Origin: Isoetes taiwanensis
Taxonomy: Eukaryota; Streptophyta; Lycopodiopsida; Isoetales; Isoetaceae
Length of the DNA stretch: 64,000 bases
NCBI GenBank assembly: GCA_021234155.1
Contig: JAJEKV010000019.1
Span: forward strand, 20,049,450-20,113,449
Direction of reading: 5' to 3'
Each line of letters begins with the position of its first letter. The stretch's first letter is position 1. Below, piece after piece: positions 59,541 to 64,000 of the stretch. The notes beneath the pieces are model-generated. The model was not told the origin of the DNA. It did no database searches and was given only the letters and a program-made list of their open reading frames with translations. The position numbers and the translations under genes were made by a program.

Positions 59541-61320
59541 GAATGCCTGAAAAATTTCAGCTGACTAAAAGCTTGTAGACCTTAGAAAACTAACCTGGAA
59601 AAAAAATCGAAAAAGTTTTCGGAACATCGGAAAAACCAAATTTAAACACAAGAGGATATATTGGTTGAATTGTAGACAATCACCAGTCAATGAACACAAG
59701 ATTCAGGTTTTAAAAATTAGGTGATTAGTGGTGAAATTCCAAGGTGGTTAAAATTTCGAATTTGAAGCCCAAACCCGATATAGAAAACCCAAGCTTTAGG
59801 CGCTTTTCCCGACTCTGACTGCATCCTTTATTTTCCTATTAGATTTTAGGGTTGGTCAAGTCGGCCATTTAAGACATAATGATTTTCCACGGCAATTTTT
59901 AAGACATGTCATAAAGCTCTTCCATACAACCTTGTAGTCTCATTTTCTTTCAGGGGTTTTCCCTCGCCACAAAATAAGATCATTCTTGCATTAATCACAG
60001 CTCAAATTCACCGCAATCCAAGGTTGTCACAAAAAAGGAAATGTAGAAACATCGTTGGAATTGCAATCGTCAGAATTATATCACCAACCGACATCAAATC
60101 ATCAAGAATTTGATTTTCCCTTCAAATATGAGAAGGTTGAAGCTTCAAACAGATTCAAGATTCAAGCACGGACCTTCAATGGGGCAAAATTGATTCTTGA
60201 GGAAGGATTTTCCAATGGGTTCTTCAAAGCGGCGAGGCGAGGTTCCTTCTTGGCGTGATTTTGAGATCAGAAGCATTCAAAACGTAACCGATTCAAGCCT
60301 AGAACCTTCAAATAGTTCAAAAATTAGATTCTTCAAAAGGATTTTCAATTGGATTCTTCAAGCAGCAGGTCAGGTCTGTTCTTCAAGCTAGCGTAATTTT
60401 CAGGTTCGTCCTTGAATCCAGTCATTTTTCTAAGCATGTCAAGTTCTTGAGAAATCAGTTGGAAGCGGTAGAATAGTAGCCAGGGTCAAGATTTGATGCA
60501 TAGCAGAGTGGGTTTTCTTCCTAATTAGAACTTGGCTCGTTCCGATGGCTTTGATTTTACTGCTTGACCAAGTTGGTTTGATCACAGCTGCTGATTTGAT
60601 ACGCAGCGACCAAGGTTCCTTCAAGATTAAGTACATCGGGTTCTCCTCTATTACTGTCTTTCAATTTTTTTCCTTTATGTGAATAGCTTGCAACTCTGTT
60701 TGAATTCTAGTGTGAATACCTTGCTATGTTCAAATTCCAATATGCTTGTTATTTTCCTTTTATGTTCTTTCAAATACAATATGCTTGTTTATTCTCTTTA
60801 ATGTGAATGTCTTGCAATTTTATTTTTTTGTTCTTTCAAATACATTTCAAATACAAGTACAATAATTGCAAGAACAAAAATTCTTTATGCTTTAGGATTA
60901 TTGTGTTCTTTACTATTCTCCTTGTAATTTCTTAAAGATTTAGGATTTTTGTCATGATATAGGTTTGTTAATAATTTAGGGTTATTGTTTATGATTTAAG
61001 ATTATTGTCATGTAATCTCCTTGAAATTCCTTAAATTATCGTAAAATCCTTGAGCATCGCAATCAACGAATCATCAAAGTAAGCACATCACCCGCGGTGA
61101 GTGGATTGGTTTTGGGATAGCCAGCAATATGGACGGAGAAATGGGGATGATGAATGCGAGAGCTGAAGGCCCGATGCGATGAAGGCCAATGGAATGAGGA
61201 TTGAACCCAAGCAAGCTACTGCAGCGAGCATGGTTGCAAAAGCACACAGGACCTAAACACTCGGCTTATGATATTATTCAATCCAAAATGGGATGATAAG
61301 AACCTTGAGATGTACCAAGA
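59541..61320. other. No recognisable gene
   Basis: The segment at 60100-60400 repeats gattcaag and attcttcaa motifs loosely. Past 60660 it becomes very AT-rich with repeated ttaggattattgt and caaatacaatatgcttgtt stretches. No coding motif is seen. Confidence 0.4.
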
Positions 61321-61329
61321 TAACATGGC

Positions 61330-61640
61330 AGGAGAAGCGGGAGAAGAGACATCTTAAGCAAAATTAGGGATGGGTGCCATGATAGAAATTGAAAGGACAG
61401 GTGGAGGGAAAATAGAAAAACAGGACAGATTATGCGAATGCAGCCCGGCGGAATGGAGTGGAGGGCGAAAACCACATGCTCAATGAGTGTCAACATACAT
61501 AGACATCGAGGGAAAAGAAATACGAGAGAAAAGTAAGATGGGGACAACCCGGTACATGCCATGATGGCAAGGACAGAAACCTGCTTGAGAGATCTGGCGG
61601 ATGCAAATACGAGGATGCTGAGCGATTACTTGGGGAAACA
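61330..61640 (+). pseudogene. Possible C-terminal remnant of a LINE-type reverse transcriptase protein
   Basis: The plus strand reads LSKIRDGCH, then after a frame change IEIER...KIEKQDRLCECSP, then VEGENHMLNECQ. This order resembles the zf-RVT tail of plant non-LTR retrotransposons (R-x-G-x-H...RLC..C...VEDE.H.L..C). Frames are broken and the catalytic RT part is not visible. Confidence 0.35.
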
Positions 61641-61902
61641 CCGCGAACAAAGGGCTTCACGATGTAGGTTGCTCAAGAGAATCATAGTACGGTAAATATA
61701 CGGCTTAAAGGCTGTTTTGATATAGGCATGCACACTTGCGGTACAGAGCTTTAGGAACAAAGTAAGTGCGGCATTAATAGAAAAAGTGAACGCCGGAAAG
61801 AAGACTACAATAGCTTGATTATGTGATGAGCCTATTAGCCCGATGCGAGCTAAGCCCATGCTACACAAGTCCAGGGGCCTCAGGGCACAAGGGACAATAA
61901 TG

Positions 61903-61921
61903 TATTCTATTCTATTCTATT
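61903..61921. repeat. (TATTC)n microsatellite
   Basis: Nearly four tattc units, a short distance downstream of the possible LINE remnant. Confidence 0.85.
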
Positions 61922-62038
61922 TACTTCCTTCTGTTTGCTTTGGCGCTTTCAATTTTACTCATGCTATTCTTCTTCTTTTTTTTACTTGGAATTTTAGCTA
62001 TTCCTCAAACATATCCCTATTCTAGTCCTCCTCTTGTA

Positions 62039-62416
62039 ACAAAGCCAAGTCAAAACCCAAGCTGAAATTGTTCCAGAGCCAAACCCTAAAAGGAAAATTC
62101 ATGGAAGAAAAGCAAAGGAGCCTGGTAAAGCACCTATTGGAGATGTGCAAAAAGGAAGAGGCACAAATTGCAAAGACAATTGGGTGGTTGCTTTAATCCA
62201 TTTACGTGGAGAAATGTACGAAGAATTTATTACTAAAGCTAGAAAGCAGGGTTTTGATATTTGCAAAAAGTGTACTTGCAGTTAGTCTCACGTTGCCCAG
62301 ACTTGGAGGATACTGAAGCATGCAGAAAGAAGTGGCAAGCATTTTACGGAGACTATAGATATAATAAGGCCCAAAATAATCTATCTAGTGCAGAAAGATC
62401 TGAGCAGAAGATGTGA
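62039..62416 (+). pseudogene. Trihelix (Myb/SANT-like) DNA-binding domain, frameshifted and truncated
   Basis: The frame opens after a TAA at 62038 with a basic linker (PKRKIHGRKAKEPGKAP), then GRGTNCKDNWVVALIHLRGE and KARKQGFDIC. After a one-base frame change near 62265 it continues YLQLVSRCPDLEDTEACRKK, WQAFYGDY, NKAQNNLSSAERSEQKM and a TGA. The spacing of Trp, the C-R-K-K-W motif and the DY..NKAQNNLS end match trihelix-type domains of plant proteins, some transposon-derived. There is no ATG in the open part upstream, and no following exon was recognised. Confidence 0.5.
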
Positions 62417-64000
62417 AGAGTCAAGTTCTGATGAATTTGAAGCTCTGTCCTTTGTAGCCATCTGCCCATTTTCCTTTGAAGATTTTCTACCACAAGACCT
62501 TATGCTGACATTGCATATAGCATGAGTGTTCCATGTTGTCTTAATGCCTTTGTCTATGTTACAATCATGCCTACTCTTTTTGCTCGAGAACAATCTTTGT
62601 AGACCATCCATTCGTTTCTTTAGTTTAGTGTAAATCTTGCAATGAAAGGATTCTAATTTCTCTAATAGCATAGGCTTGCTTGGTCGAAACTTAGTGCAAG
62701 AACATGTAGATAGAGCGATGTGGTTGCATTTCAGAGGTATGGTCCATTTCTAAGGCAAATGCCAATTTCTATGTCATGTTTCCATTACATTAATTGTAAA
62801 GTTTTGACCAAGTGCACAGAGCGAGTTGTAGCCATTAACCTTCATCCCTGGTCAAACATCATATTCTAGAACTCAGATACCTCTAGATAACCCAGATGAG
62901 TGAATTAGAACCAGTTCTCCTATGCCTATTTCATTCTATTTTAAGCATTGTCACAGATCTATTTGAAGGAAATATTTAGTCTGTTATAGTTCGAGCAGGA
63001 CAATCTTTGTCTAAATCACCTTAGTGGTTCCTCGGTCCACATTACTACTTTTCTAAGCCAAATGTTGGAAGAAACGTTTTACTTGTGGAAGTTACGACTG
63101 AATACAAGTAGTATAATTCATTTTGATACGCCTGTGTTACTTATTACTCCAGGTGGTGTAATATTGATGAAGGTATGTTCAGCATAAGCTTATAAACTAA
63201 GTCTACCATCGAATGCGTAATTATGATGTGCCAGCATGAAATTTTTTGGTTTTCCATTTAAGATTGTCCTAGGACTTTGTTAGATCAACAGTCGTGAAGT
63301 CGAACTCGGCATTTTAGTGATATGACGATTTTGCAATGAACAGACTTTGTAGTTCATAAATACTTATTTGCTTAAATGGATTTGCAGATTCCTATGTGTC
63401 CAACAAGTAGAGGCAAGATTTTTGGACATTGTTGCAAGTATTGTTACAAGATGTAGAAGGAAGTACATGTGCACATACCTTAAGGAGTAACCAATGACAC
63501 TGTAATTCAGGTTCCAAGTCAGGCCTATGTTTGGCAAAATAGATGCTCTATAAAGAGCTAAATTCACACATTTTCCTTTTGTTAAAGCCAACAAAGTCAT
63601 GTTACCATGCAGGGGTTCACTCGGGAATTTGTATGAACTTATGGACACTACAAGTAGAGAAAGAGGAAATTACCTTCCGCTCTACTATTTCCATCAGCTA
63701 TCTTGATGCCTATCTTAGAAATTGCCATTCATGTAATTGGTTTCCATGTTTTTTGCGTGATGAAAAAGGTAGTTTTAAAATGGTGAATTTGAGAAATACT
63801 TTAAATAAGGCATTTGATCTGTTGGCATCTAGGTAAATTCAAACAATGGTATGGAAGCTCTAAAGGTGCCAGCTCCAAAGTTGGATGCTGACCATTTATT
63901 TGTTGTAAACATGGCAATTTCCAAAAGACTAATGTATGAGAAGAACCATTGTTTCTCTTTTTGAAACTTTGTATTCAATGGCTGCTTTTGAGTTTCCCCA
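62417..64000. other. No recognisable gene
   Basis: Short frames at 63364-63648 (minus) and 63543-63836 (plus) overlap and show no known motif. The window ends in AT-rich sequence. Confidence 0.4.

Noticed and set aside
1-64000. CRISPR array, prokaryotic operon or organelle DNA insertion
   Set aside because: No spaced identical repeats of the CRISPR kind, no ribosome-binding-site organised genes, and no chloroplast or mitochondrial gene recognised.

Overview
The window looks like nuclear DNA of a land plant. It is AT-rich and dominated by decayed LTR retrotransposons, simple repeats and intron-bearing plant genes. The recognisable proteins belong to plant or plant-wide families: an XBAT34/35-type ankyrin-RING ubiquitin ligase, an N2227/carnosine N-methyltransferase-like protein, an ABCB26/TAP-like transporter and a trihelix-like DNA-binding domain. 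I cannot fix the species. The large retroelement load and a 3 kb intron would suit a fern, a conifer or another big-genome plant, but that is inference.

Layout. 1-8.6 kb: gene-poor, with a 1.76 kb almost pure polypyrimidine tract (5761-7522) that creates long false ORFs. 8.65-14.03 kb, minus strand: an intron-containing carnosine N-methyltransferase-like gene whose exons are still recognisable but carry many frameshifts, so it is called a pseudogene. 14.67-15.16 kb: a hairpin-forming, MITE-like element. 16.7-21.9 kb: local tandem repeats followed by two roughly 2 kb direct copies of an unidentified sequence. 23.28-29.01 kb: a complete but dead Ty1/copia element (minus) with both LTRs. 31.2-39.1 kb: a Ty3/gypsy element (plus) apparently split by a second Ty1/copia element (31.95-37.12 kb, minus). 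39.1-39.6 kb: a cluster of tRNA-Ser(GCU), tRNA-Ala(AGC) and a deleted partial copy of the latter. 39.9-41.1 kb: two exons of an ABCB26-like transporter, probably a gene fragment.

42.6-48.2 kb, minus strand, holds the one clearly intact protein-coding gene: nine coding exons that join without any frame break into a 526-residue protein with an N-myristoylation-type start, ankyrin repeats, a UIM-like helix and a C-terminal C3HC4 RING. One intron uses a GC donor. The 5' leader holds an intron and an upstream ORF that, after splicing, ends one base before the main ATG. The 3 kb intron 4 contains a tandem duplication.

50.44-53.01 kb is a large imperfect foldback structure with terminal and internal inverted repeats and minisatellite blocks in both arms. 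From 53 to 64 kb there are short direct and tandem repeats, a possible LINE C-terminal remnant (61.3-61.6 kb) and a frameshifted trihelix-like domain (62.04-62.42 kb). I see no operon, CRISPR array or defence locus, and no gene cluster that looks like a new multi-gene system. The points most worth a second look are the leader and GC-AG intron of the XBAT gene, the decayed methyltransferase, the foldback element and the unidentified 2 kb direct repeats.
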